Source of the DNA: Acephala macrosclerotiorum
Taxonomy: Eukaryota; Ascomycota; Leotiomycetes; Helotiales; Mollisiaceae
Direction: 5' to 3'
DNA: 64,000 nt
Assembly (NCBI GenBank): GCA_014904845.1
Contig: MU119277.1
Coordinates: 147,445 to 211,444, forward strand
Shown: positions 34,148-44,539 of the stretch, in pieces
How positions within the stretch are numbered: the first letter of the stretch is position 1
Layout of the letters: every line of letters begins with the position of its first letter
Program-made: the position numbers and the translations under genes
Notes under the pieces: generated by a model
The model's input: only the letters and a program-made list of their open reading frames with translations
Databases searched by the model: none
Told to the model about the DNA's origin: nothing

Positions 34148-35008
34148 TCAGCTCCTTGCCTCATCTATATCCAACCACCTCGCCTCCAACTGCCTCGCCT
34201 CAGCATCTTTCAATTCTCGCTTTTGAATTTCGCGCAAAGTTGTTATGTAAGTGGTGTTCCCACTAGTAAGTGCATGCTCGTCTATCATCTGATTAGGACT
34301 TTACCTGGACGAAGTGATTTGATGGGGAAGAGTTTCGAGGTTGCAGTCATGAAAAGAATATGTAGGAGCTTACAATTACGCTTGTGGATGTCGAGCATTG
34401 CATTCGTTTCTTCGATGGCTTGATATTCCCGTTCGCTGATTAGGCCTTCGGCGAGGTTACGCTTGTTGTCGTTGCGACACTGACTCTGATTAGGCTTTGT
34501 TCTATATTATGGCTTTTGAAGCATGAAGGATAAGGTGAAAACGAAGAGGAATTGAGTAAAATTTGAGGCGGGGGTCTTACACATGACTCAACATTAACTC
34601 CAGACTCGTGACCCTCGAAAACCATGCTGTTTGGTTGAAACGTTACACAGCTTCCAGCCTTGGAGTATGGTTCGCATTGATACCTGTTTTGATTAGCTAC
34701 CATAGATAGTCAAGACTCCATGAAATATTGGGGAGCGAGTATTAAAGAGGGAAGTACCATTGACTCCAAATCGAAACTTGGTTGACGTGTACTGGTTCAG
34801 GAGAGCATCCGAGTTGGGGGCAATCGCAAGGATTCGCTCTGGCACAAGTGTCGGGTGCTATACGGCAATCATTATCCGTGGTCATCCATCGGTAATTGCC
34901 TCCAGGCCCACCACCAGGGAGGCTTAAGAATGCGAAGCTGTAGCCTTCGCAGACGGCGGAGATGAGACGTGCGAGGAGGAAGGAGACGAGAAGGATAGTG
35001 ATGTGCAT
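34148..35008 (-). CDS. ten-cysteine small secreted protein, copy C (candidate effector)
   Basis: Four exons: 35008-34758, 34683-34581, 34485-34374 and 34281-34148, joined 600 nt, 199 aa. The third acceptor could instead lie 6 nt downstream, also in frame. The signal peptide is MHITILLVSFLLARLISA. Cysteines fall in VCEGY, DNDC, DTC, NPC, CDC, LGC, YQC, GSC, ESC and CRND, the same ten as copy B. Exon 2 is 103 nt in both. The tail has LISEREYQAIEETNAMLDIH, YEHALTSGN, TLREIQKRELKDAEARQLEA and RWLDIDEARS. It differs from copy B by an extra intron (34373-34282) splitting the last exon at the DYEHAL position, and by a shorter first exon. Function unknown; probably secreted. Confidence 0.78.
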
Positions 35009-35557
35009 GATAATTTTGAGCGTGAGTGCTTATTTAATTTGAGTGAGGCGTGGTAATGAGATTGATTGAATACTCGCGATAAGATGGTAGAAAAATAGGA
35101 AAGTGGTTGCAAGAAGTAAAAGGCTTGTTGTATAGTTGATAGGATGAGAAAGAGATATCACGTTCGAGGCTTAAGCACTATTGAGCTGGTATCTTGGCTC
35201 GAAAGAGATCTCTCTCTTGACTCACTGAATGGCAAGAAACTGGGGTTGAGCCTTGTGGAGTCATAGATGGCAACTTCTCTCATTGACTCGCATAAGTGTT
35301 TCATGAGTGATTCACGGAGTAGATATATGACTGTAGAAGGCTTCTCAACCTCAACGTGGGAATGAACTTGCCACCCATGAGCTCCAAACCACTCTTCCAT
35401 TGCAGATATTGCTTGACCGGAGTCTCACGATCAGTTAACAACAGAATGCTGATAATGTCACGGAAGTTAAGCTCTTACACATAAAATAATGAGGTCAAAT
35501 CGCTGTATTTGTACTCTACATGAAACATAACATCATCTAATGTACAAGTCCAAACAT
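35009..35557. other. intergenic, no gene seen
   Basis: Promoter of copy C and 3' flank of the dead catalase. Confidence 0.4.
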
Positions 35558-37282
35558 CTAGTGAGCAGCGACACCATTCGTGTGGCCATTTACTCTGTTC
35601 GTACCATTGATCTTCGAGAAAGCCCCATGACTGCCCTTCACTGGCGCACCATTACTCTCCGAAGCTCCTAGATTACCATTCATCCCATTCGCAGCCTTCC
35701 TTGTTTTTCCCATACCGTTGTGGGTGCCATTGAATGTGAGATCAGCGATACCATTATATCCCTTGACACCGGTAGCCTTCTCTAATCTGCTCGCAAGATC
35801 CTCGCTGACTTCACGGAATATACCAATTTGGCGCTTGATGATCTCCTTATCCTTGCAGTTCTCCGTGTGGCCAGAGACATTCTTGATCCATCGCTCCTTG
35901 GCCTTGGCATCGAAGACCCTCTCCCACAAGGCGCGAGGGGCATTGAAGTCCTCCTCGCGGATCTCGGAGAGGAAGGTGATGGCGTTTCCAGTGAAGTGTC
36001 CATGGAACTTGTCCAAGCTGACAGTGCGTTCGCGGAAATGGATAGGCTCGATAGAGCTGATGTAGTTAGGTCTCGAGCCTTGGTTGAGGAACGCCATACT
36101 TCCGTCTCGTTGGAAGTTTGCGAAGCGGTAATTGGTCCGAGGAGCGTTGACGGGCAATTACTGGTAGTTGACACCGACGCGATGGCGGTGTGCGTCGGGG
36201 TAAGAGAAGAGTCGCGATTGCAAGACCGGGTCGGCGGAAGGTTCAATTCCTGGAACCATGTATGAGGGGTTGAAAGCCACCTGCTCGATCTCGGCGAAGT
36301 AGTTCTTGGCGTTCTCGTTCAAGGTGAATTCTCCGACCTTTCGGAGAGGGAACTGTTTGTGTGGCCAGATATGTGTTAAGTCGAAGACATTGATCTTCTG
36401 CTTCTCCCAAAGCTCTTCAGCCTCGGCTGCAGTAATGGTCTGAACCTCCAATGACCATTTGGGGAAATCGCCCTTCTCGATGGCTTCGTACAGATCTTTC
36501 TGAGAGTAGTCGGGCGACTTGGTGGCGGATTCTTCTTGTGTGAGGAACTTGGTGCCTTGCTGGGAGATCATGTGAAATTGGCAGTAGATCTATTCACCCT
36601 TCTTGTTAACGAGCTTGGTAGTGTGTCCGTAATAGCCGTGCATGAAGCAGTAGCCGTCGGGGATACCTCTGTCACCCATCAAGATCATGACTTGGTGGAC
36701 GGACTCGGGGTTTTGAGAAAGATAGTCCCAGAATGCAGTCGAGTCGTCAGCGTGTGTGAGGTGGGTGGATGGGTGGCGCTTTTGGGTGTGGATGAAGTGA
36801 GGGAACTTCGCAGGGTCGCGGAGGAAGAAGACGGGTGTGTTGTTAGCGACAAGATCCCAGTTTCCTTCGTTGGTCTTGAACTTCACGGAGAAGCCTCGAG
36901 GGTCTCGGGCGCAGTCGTGAGAACCTGACTCGCCACCGACGGTGGAGAATCTGACAGTGACTGGGCATTCTGCTCCCTCCTTGAACATGTCTGCAAGACA
37001 CAAATCCTCGAGAGAGTTTGTGGTCTTGTAAACACCATGGGTACCGGAACCCTTTGCGTGGACGACTCGCTCGGGGATACGCTCGCGGTCGAAGTGTGAA
37101 AGGAGGTCGATTAAATGGAAATCTTGTAAGAGTAGAGGACCATTCTCGCCCATTCGTTGGGTCTCATATGGATGAGGCATGGGAACGCCATTGCTGGTTG
37201 CGTAGACGGCGTCCTGAGACTTGGCAGATCTATCATCTTGATAGCTGCGGAGGCTGTCGCCGCCCGAAGTTTGCCCTGACAT
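35558..37282 (-). pseudogene. catalase (small-subunit clade) killed by two nonsense codons
   Basis: One continuous frame of 575 codons from ATG 37282 (MSGQTSGGDSLRSYQ), without introns, encoding a haem catalase. The active-site His is at about residue 75 in RVVHAKGSGTHG, the active-site Asn in VANNTPVFF, and the haem-ligand Tyr at about 361 in SRLFSYPDAHRHR. The C-terminal ~65 residues are a Gly/Asn-rich tail (NGTHNGMGK, GHTNGVAAH). Two stops break it: TAG at codon 231 (36592-36590), where the family has Trp (KKGE-W-xYCQFHM), and TAA at codon 375 (36160-36158), where it has Gln (GVNYQ-Q-LPVNAP). Both are C-to-T changes in CpA context on one strand or the other, the RIP preference. No other lesion was seen, so decay is recent. 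A first ATG-to-stop product of 230 aa would lack the haem-binding tyrosine. Confidence 0.92.
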
Positions 37283-38898
37283 ATTGAATGATATTGAGGT
37301 GTAAAGTGTATGAAATATACAGTATGGAAACTGGCTTGAACAGGGCAGGGAAAAAGACGACGAACGCCAAATTGATATACGACTGACGTTTGCCCCCATG
37401 TATCTATCATGATCTCATGGATGGAATATGCATTCCATCTGATTCGCGGAAATTGCACGTCAGTCTTGGATTCAAAGCACCTTGTAGACTAGTAGTTACG
37501 CTGGCGTCGGCTCTTCCACGCGGAAGCAGGACTAAGAGATCGAGAACATCGAGGTGAGTGATCTTACATAAGGAGATGGACGTATCAGATTGGTTGAGGA
37601 TTGCCATGTCCACCCAGATTGAAGCGAAACTATTGTCTTATTCGTGTTCGTCCTGAGTGCCGCATTTGCCAACTTCGATTGAGGCTCCGCCGGCGCGTTC
37701 TGACAGCACATCTCAGATGTAGATGCGGTGGTAAGATAGGGATGGTGAGGTATAGTGCGGGTCATCGTATGGAATTCTTTGATCGCGTCTGCAAATTGCA
37801 TAAGCAAGGACATGGGATTCTTCTCGAAGGACGTTGAATACCGAAACATATCCGAGAGAAGTCTCCATCGTGGTGTTGGTGGACATCGTAGCAGCCTTGT
37901 TGGGAGAGGGAGCTAGTGGGTTGGAGAGACGCCAAAATCGATGACGTCAACATCCTTCAGGGGCTGCATTGACTAGTTGAAGCCTAAGAATCCGGGCATC
38001 AACTATTCTCTATATATTTTCACACTCTCCTGCACTCTCCACAGTATCTTAACATGAATATACCAGAAACAATCGCACACATAAGGAGATTTGGGGGAAA
38101 GAGGGGGAAAGGGTGAAGGGATCAGGGTTGTAAATACGAGCGTGGTGTCGTTGTATATTAGTGGGAATATCCAGAGTGCGATTTATGCGGTAGCGAAGAA
38201 GGGGAGTAAAGGAGGACTAGGGGATTTGAGGATGTGTTTTCGATTGCAACGCCTGCAGGCTGCTTATTATCTCAATTGGTGGTTGGTTATTTGTCTGTGT
38301 AACGTTTGACGCGTCACGCCTCATTGCCCCAGCCCATCAATAATCTCGACGCCGCTTTAAGGATACCCCGCACGGCGGGAACACCCCTAAGGGCATCACC
38401 TAATAATGAAAGGAGGATAGGACCGTTTAATTGAAAATATAATGCAAATGCACAATGCTACATACTTTTACACAGCAGTAAAACTTATTACAAGCCTGAA
38501 AATACTCTTAAAGCTATCAAGATATTGTACTTTTGAGGCATGATATATCACGTGAGAGCTGCCCTTTTTGCAATATGTCAAAATGATTACTTTTTTGAGG
38601 CCAAAAAATGCAAAAAGTCTTTGATTCTATCAAACGCCTTTTTTACTTGGAGTCTTTCTATATTGGACGGTCTCTCGTTGAGAATGCATTAAAGGAGAGA
38701 AGTGCATTAACGGAGAAGTGATAAATTGCACCAAGTTTACTTTCATCGCTTTCTTTATTGAGAGAACCCGGGGGTATTTCCGCCTTGTCCCAGAGCATCC
38801 CTATCCCCTCAACGACGGACTCGACAGGCAATTTTAGCGTCTTGGCATGTCTTGGCACTTCTTATTCCACTCAAAAAAAAAATATATATATATTATTA
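37283..38898. other. intergenic, composition falling toward an AT block
   Basis: Upstream of the dead catalase. Short frames only; from about 38.4 kb A+T rises. Confidence 0.4.
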
Positions 38899-40690
38899 CT
38901 ACTCTATTCCCAAGCTATGAAACCTATTAAAATATGTACTCTCTTTACAAAAAAAAATATCACATTGCTTGCAATTATATATAGACTTTTTTCTCTTTTT
39001 ACAGTTCTTTTTATTTTCGTCCAATGTCGCTAAAAATATATTTTTTATTTTTTTTTTATATATTACACAATTTGATACTTTTTCTCTGTAAATAAACTTA
39101 TAATATTTAAATAATATATTATTTAAAAACGGTTTCAAAGTATAATTAAATTTTTTCTTTTTATTTTTTCTGTTAAATCTATTTATATTAAAATATCGTA
39201 TAACGATAATTTCTTTAAATACTTTATAATCTGTGTATTTGTTTTCTTTTGATACAAAAAAATAAAAAAATAGTAAATAAAAATTGATTAATATTATTTT
39301 CAACAATCAAATAATTAAAAAATAATAATTATTTTTTCTATAAATTTTTTAATAAATATACTCCGCTTTCAATTAATTTTTTTGATTAACAATACTTAAT
39401 AATTATATTTATTATTAAAAATAAAAATGTTTAATAAAACTATAAAATTGTTTTCAAAAAGTGCTTTTATTGTTTTAGTAAATATTAATATCTTTAAAAA
39501 TCGTTTCTTTTTTTTTTCTATCAAATCAAACTTTTTTTCAATTATAATTATAAACAAAATTAAAGTATTATCTTTCTATACTACAAATTGTATTTTTTTA
39601 TTTTCTAAGAATTTATAAAAAAAAATACTTTACGGAATTTCATTTTTTTTAGTATTTTTTATTTTCATTTCTATAAACTTAATCAAAATATTTGATTTAA
39701 TTGTACACGTACTAATATACTTATATTTTTTCTTTTTTATAAACTTTAAAAACTTGATATTAATAAACAAATTATCAAAATAAAAAATATTTTCTTTAGT
39801 AAACAATCTTTCAACCAGTTTTGCTATTACAATTAAAAAGTTGTTAGTATTAAATACTTTAAATTAACTCACTTTATAAAGATTTAATAGACTCCGCTTT
39901 TCTTTATTTCTAATCGTATTTTTACAATGAAATATCCAACTAAAAAAATAGTTTTTTTGTGCTATTACTCAAACTTTATAACTCTCATTAATAGGCTTTC
40001 CTAGAATAATCAGAATATCAAAAGATCTCTTTTTAAATAGGTACATTGCTTCGTCAATCGCAAAATCTCTACCAAGTATTTAAAGCTCTAAATTGACTTT
40101 TAAAAAATGAGAATTCAAGGGTTTAAACTACCACGTTATCAATATTACACTAGATATTAAAGCACAATACTTACTCTCTCAAAAACAATCTCAAAATCTG
40201 CTCCAAGGTCTGCAATTATTAAGTGCATTCTAATATAAATAGTTTCATATCTCTCTTTAGACATAATCTCTTTCAATAGATGAATTGACTGATTATTAGT
40301 CTTATAAAACCAGTAGTCCCTCGTACAAAGTAATTCATAGATTTCCATATAAATCCTTATGTCTATATAAACATAGATTTTTTCGACCGTGACTAAATAC
40401 TAAAATTTCAATAGAGCACGTAGCTTTAAATTCTCCTTAGACAATTAATCTATTCGCATATTCGTATGATTAACAATAATAGCCACCATTTCAATGCTTA
40501 TAAACAATCTAAAGATATTCCATGCGTTAGAAGACTGTACTATAGCTAAAAGATTGATATAGAAAGGGAAATCTGGTAATTTGAGCCCTTGAAAGCTCTG
40601 GCCCGCTTTTTTAGCAAGTGGAATGTTGGGTCTCTTAGTTGCAAGGTCTGTTAGATCGAATACTACATCTTGCATCACTTTCAGGGGCAT
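38899..40690 (-). mobile_element. piggyBac-type transposase relic, AT-mutated
   Basis: Minus-strand remnants in transposase order. ATG 40690 opens MPLKVMQDVVFDLTDLATKR, then GLKLPDFPFYINLL and FRLFISIEMVAIIVNHTNM, the start of the piggyBac DDE domain (compare the family pattern LFFTD-x-LIELIV-x-TN). The same frame runs through TAA and TAG codons into VTVEKIYVYIDIRIYMEIYE, CTRDYWFYK and IHLLKEIMSKERYETIYIRM (to 40157). The middle is too AT-mutated to read. At 39306-38899 a Cys-rich end appears (NCVIYKK, RKKSIYNCKQCDIFFCKEST, YFNRFHSLG), like the C-terminal zinc-binding tail of piggyBac transposases. Total span fits a ~600-aa protein. In-frame stops sit where Gln codons would fit. Terminal repeats were not found. 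Confidence 0.65.
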
Positions 40691-40872
40691 TTTAAGTGCT
40701 GAATCATGTAGAATAAGGTCATAATTCCATTGTTTATTTACATTTAATGTTTTGGTGTTCTTGGGGATGTGGCCCGTGCGACGCTAAAATTGCCTGCCGT
40801 CGTTAAGGGGATACCCAACTTCATCAGCAGGTCAACTCGTTGGTGCTCAGTACAGCCCGTTTCCCCTATAGC
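40691..40872. other. promoter of the HET gene
   Basis: 180 bp from the relic to the HET start; base composition returns to normal here. Confidence 0.3.
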
Positions 40873-42960
40873 ATGGCTGTACCACGCAAGTCGGCTAGGC
40901 TCCGTGCAAAGGCGATGCTTGTAGAACCGTCACCAAAACCTAATTCGAAGCCTTTAGCCAGAGATCGGGTTTGGAAGAATAAGAGGCAAAAGTCAAAGGA
41001 TGATCAGAAAAAGTCGAGAAATAAGGTCCCAGACCAAAGAGAGGACAGCAGCAATCTCAAAGCCGCGAATCCGTCAATACCCTACTACACTCATGAGAGA
41101 CTGCCACCAAGGCGATGGATCCGACTTCTTCGTCTTTTGCCAGGAACTTTTGAAGAGAAGATAAGCTGTGAGCTCGTCCCAACTGAACTTGGAAAGGCAC
41201 CGTCATTTGAACCTATATCGTATGGCTGGGGGTCCAGGGCAGACAAGAGAGAGATCACCTGTTATGGACGGCCGTTTTCAATTACGGTCAATCTCTTCCA
41301 AGCGCTGCGTTGCTTCAGGCTGGAGAAAGAGCCGCGATTGGTTTGGGCGGATGGAATATGCATTGATCAGACTTCGGTGGAAGAGCGAGGGCAGCAAGTT
41401 TCGTTTATGGACCAGGTGTACGCTCGCGGAGCATGCACGTTAATTTGGTTGGGCGAAGATCCCAAGGATATCGACATCGAAGGCGGCCTTTGCCTGATGA
41501 AAGAGTTCAATCATCATATGCAAACGGAAATCGACACCATGGACAAATCCGAACATGAGGATATATGGGAAAGTATTCATAGCATTCCTCCTCTCCCTGC
41601 AGATCATCCTATAGTAACTTGTGAGAGTCGATGGGACGGGATTCGCGAGCTTCTGGGTCGACCTTACTTCCGTCGAGTCTGGGTTATGCAGGAGCTGGGA
41701 TTGTCCGGTCATGCGGAAGCTTTTTGTGGGAAGTACATGATCAAATTTAGTGAGATAGTAAGCTTTGTTGCATATTACAGTCATATGCAAAAGTTTATGG
41801 GTTGCAGAGACATTCCTTGGACCAATATTGTCAATGCATTGCAAGATATTTGGTCGACATATGGCAGTCTGAAATCCTGGATGAACGATAATGGGACGCT
41901 GGCGAAGATAAAAGCATTTTACCAGGAAAAGAACGTTAATGGATTTCTAGACATTCTTGATACTGGACGTGGTTTTGGGGCGTCACTAGATGCTGACCAT
42001 ATATATGCATTCTTGGGGCATCCGCTTGGGAAAGGTGCGGATGGAACAATGCATCTTATTGAAGTCGACTACAAGCGAACAGTTGAAGAGACATGCGTAC
42101 TGGTGGCGGAGCAGATTTTCGAAACAAGCCTTTCAAAGTCTTTACAACCTCTGGCACTTCTATGCTACGTAGTGCACCTCAACGATGGTGATTCAGAGGA
42201 TCTGGGGAGGCCTAAGCTTCCGTCTTGGGTGCCAACTTGGTACGAACCAAAGCTCTACAACTACCTGAACCCACACCCGAGCATTGATGCATCACTGCAT
42301 GGGCAGGCTTGGAGTAGGAACAAGGCCATTTCTTTTTTTAAAGGAGACAACTGGCAAGAGAAGCAGCTGGCGGTGTCAGCCTTGTTGCTAGGCGAAGTGA
42401 CCAAGTGCTCCGACTCCCTTCCTGACCATCCCGAAAAAGTACATGATACTGTCCGAAAGTGCTGGGAAGTTTATTGCACCGCCCCGAATCTCCTTCAATC
42501 TCGACCGAAGTACTGGCAAAATTTCCTCTGGAATATTGTGCGAACCTATCCACTCCCTGATCTCCTCCCCTTCGATTTCGTCGCTTTCTGTCGCCAAAGA
42601 TCTCCCGACTTCTTACCACTCATTTCTAGCCGCGCTTATTTTTCTCGCGCCCTTCATGCCTCTCCCAACGCCAGCGCCAATAGTTTCGTCGACGAGGCAA
42701 ACAGCGTGTGTGGCAACAAGAAATTCTTCGCCACCGCAACGGGAATCTGTGGAATGGGACTTCGTTCGGCTCACGAAGGTGATATCTTAGCTATCGTCTT
42801 CGGGTGCCCAATGCCCATCTTGCTGAGACCGACTAGAGACCATAAATTGTACAGCCTCGTCGGCCAGGCTTATGTCCAGGAATTAATGTACGGAAAAGCG
42901 GTTAGGGATTGGAAGAACGGAAAGCTACAAACGGATATCCGGGAAATCAATATAGGCTGA
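40873..42960 (+). CDS. heterokaryon-incompatibility (HET) domain protein
   Basis: 695 aa, single exon, ATG 40873 (MAVPRKSARLRAKAML). After a basic, lysine-rich N-terminus comes the HET domain: RLLRLLPGTFEEKISCELV, FEPISYGWGSRADKREI, VNLFQALRCFRLEKEPRLVW, ADGICIDQTSVEERGQQVSF, MDQVYARGACTLIWLGED, then YFRRVWVMQELGLSG. The C-terminal half has the usual poorly conserved helical region and ends in the common HET-protein tail (LVGQAYVQELMYGKAV). HET proteins trigger programmed cell death when genetically different hyphae fuse, and some act in innate immunity-like responses; the partner of this one is unknown. The frame has no stop or frameshift although the gene lies between two AT-mutated blocks. 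Confidence 0.88.
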   Translation: MAVPRKSARLRAKAMLVEPSPKPNSKPLARDRVWKNKRQKSKDDQKKSRNKVPDQREDSSNLKAANPSIPYYTHERLPPRRWIRLLRLLPGTFEEKISCELVPTELGKAPSFEPISYGWGSRADKREITCYGRPFSITVNLFQALRCFRLEKEPRLVWADGICIDQTSVEERGQQVSFMDQVYARGACTLIWLGEDPKDIDIEGGLCLMKEFNHHMQTEIDTMDKSEHEDIWESIHSIPPLPADHPIVTCESRWDGIRELLGRPYFRRVWVMQELGLSGHAEAFCGKYMIKFSEIVSFVAYYSHMQKFMGCRDIPWTNIVNALQDIWSTYGSLKSWMNDNGTLAKIKAFYQEKNVNGFLDILDTGRGFGASLDADHIYAFLGHPLGKGADGTMHLIEVDYKRTVEETCVLVAEQIFETSLSKSLQPLALLCYVVHLNDGDSEDLGRPKLPSWVPTWYEPKLYNYLNPHPSIDASLHGQAWSRNKAISFFKGDNWQEKQLAVSALLLGEVTKCSDSLPDHPEKVHDTVRKCWEVYCTAPNLLQSRPKYWQNFLWNIVRTYPLPDLLPFDFVAFCRQRSPDFLPLISSRAYFSRALHASPNASANSFVDEANSVCGNKKFFATATGICGMGLRSAHEGDILAIVFGCPMPILLRPTRDHKLYSLVGQAYVQELMYGKAVRDWKNGKLQTDIREINIG

Positions 42961-42962
42961 TA

Positions 42963-43198
42963 CAGTGTGTCAATTGAGATCTCGTAATTAGGTGGTATTG
43001 GTGGAAAATGGGCTGAGACAGTGTTCGATGTTGAAATGAAGTCTTACGCTCGATTGAGCATCGGCTTATATGGGTTGTCTCAGCTAGCCTAGATGTACCA
43101 GCGAATTTACTTTATTAAGGGAACATTCCCAGCTAATTAGATGGGCAGATTAGACATCACAATACCACCTAATTACGAGATCTCAACTAACACAGTGC
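42963..43198. mobile_element. MITE-like inverted-repeat element with TA target duplication
   Basis: Imperfect ~39-bp inverted repeats at 42962-43000 and 43160-43198, sharing the core TTGAGATCTCGTAATTAGG (and its complement) with a few outer mismatches. TA flanks both sides (42961-42962 and 43199-43200), as for Tc1/mariner-mobilised MITEs. The interior (about 160 bp) has no coding sequence. It begins two bases after the HET stop codon, so it probably supplies the 3' UTR of that gene. Confidence 0.65.
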
Positions 43199-43199
43199 T

Positions 43200-44530
43200 A
43201 CTCCTAGGTGCTCTTTAGTGACGAATAATATTGAGCAGGTGATTTGGTGGGACCCTCGGGAAAGGAAGGAGATGCTCTGAAAGAGAAACTATAAGGACCA
43301 ATTACGAGGCGTTTTGGATTATGTATCCGTTGAAAATGATATACCCCCTTTTTGTAACAAGAGAATAGAAGTGGCTTGAAGCTCAACGTCGGACGCTCGG
43401 ATACCCAATCGTGATTTGATCGCTACTAAATTCTACTATACATATAAAACTGTATTCAGAGAGACCAACCCGGTTCCCAGAATGGGATAGATAAATAGCT
43501 TTTTTCGAAATATCTGCCGCCCAGGCCAAGAACATGATAAACGTGTAAAATCCGAGGTTTTTATGGTCTTTTGATCAATATATTGTTTTTGGTATTAGTG
43601 AATTGGGATCTAGAGGAAGGTATTGAATTGAATACGGAATGGAGGAGTTTTTGCTTTGATGGTTGCATTTTGGGTGGTCTTAGTACATGCCTAACAAATA
43701 TACAAGACTCTACAACAAGAGTTGCGATGTTATAACACTTTCTTGCACCCATTGAAGAGATTAACCGTCGCTTCTTGATAAGATATTGGTCTCAAAAATC
43801 CTCTATCAAAACGCCTTAGTTGTTATCCTTGCGTGCACAATTCTTGTTGGTCAACCTCTGCCTTATAGTTAGATAACCATGACTTCTTTCATTTGAGGGC
43901 TCACATCATACCTGATACAGTCCTCTCCTGCTCGTCGTCCTTCGTTCTTGGGGGAAGTTTCAAGTTTTCAAGGCTGGCTCTTGCTCGAAATTGAAAGCTG
44001 TCTTCTGGACCCACCATTATGGAGCCCAGAAACAAATCGATCCCGGCCATGGATGGCATGGCTATGAAGAAAAATTCCTCCATCGTAACTCCTGCCCAAA
44101 CTTGCAACCCTAATTTTATACCTACGAGTGTGAGGCACAACAGCTTATTTGGTGTTTCCCAGACTCTGAACTCGCTTGCTAGCCTCTAACCGAAATCCCG
44201 TGCAAAAGCACATCCCTGCCAAAAGCACACACCAAAAAAATCGTCAAAATACTCCACTATAATCATTAAACCATGGCTAGAGCAGACAAATCAGCACTTG
44301 TTACAACTGCAGTGGATGCGTTTCGAAGAGGAGATTATGCTTGATTTACTGCTATAGCACATGTAAAAAGGGTGCACTTTACAATTATCTAGCGGCGCTT
44401 GAATGGCCTTATTAAAACCCGCCGAGAAACCAACGCCTACTACTACTAATGCTTTACTAATACCTAAAAAAAAGCTGCTTATTTCTCGAATTAATAAATT
44501 AACCAATCGAAAAATATTTCTCACTAATTA
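43200..44530. other. intergenic, no gene seen
   Basis: Normal-composition DNA between the MITE-like element and the AT block. The minus frame 44140-43901 starts at TTG and is not recognised. Confidence 0.4.
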
Positions 44531-44539
44531 AATTATTAA

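Noticed and set aside
36158..36592. Introns as an explanation of the catalase stops
   Set aside because: The protein is continuous on both sides of each stop with no residues missing or extra, so no intron is hidden there.
38328..38410. GC-richer stretch considered as a tRNA or structured RNA
   Set aside because: No cloverleaf could be drawn; no T-loop GGTTCRA box at the right spacing.
43901..44140. 79-codon minus frame with a hydrophobic start
   Set aside because: It opens at TTG and has no family resemblance.
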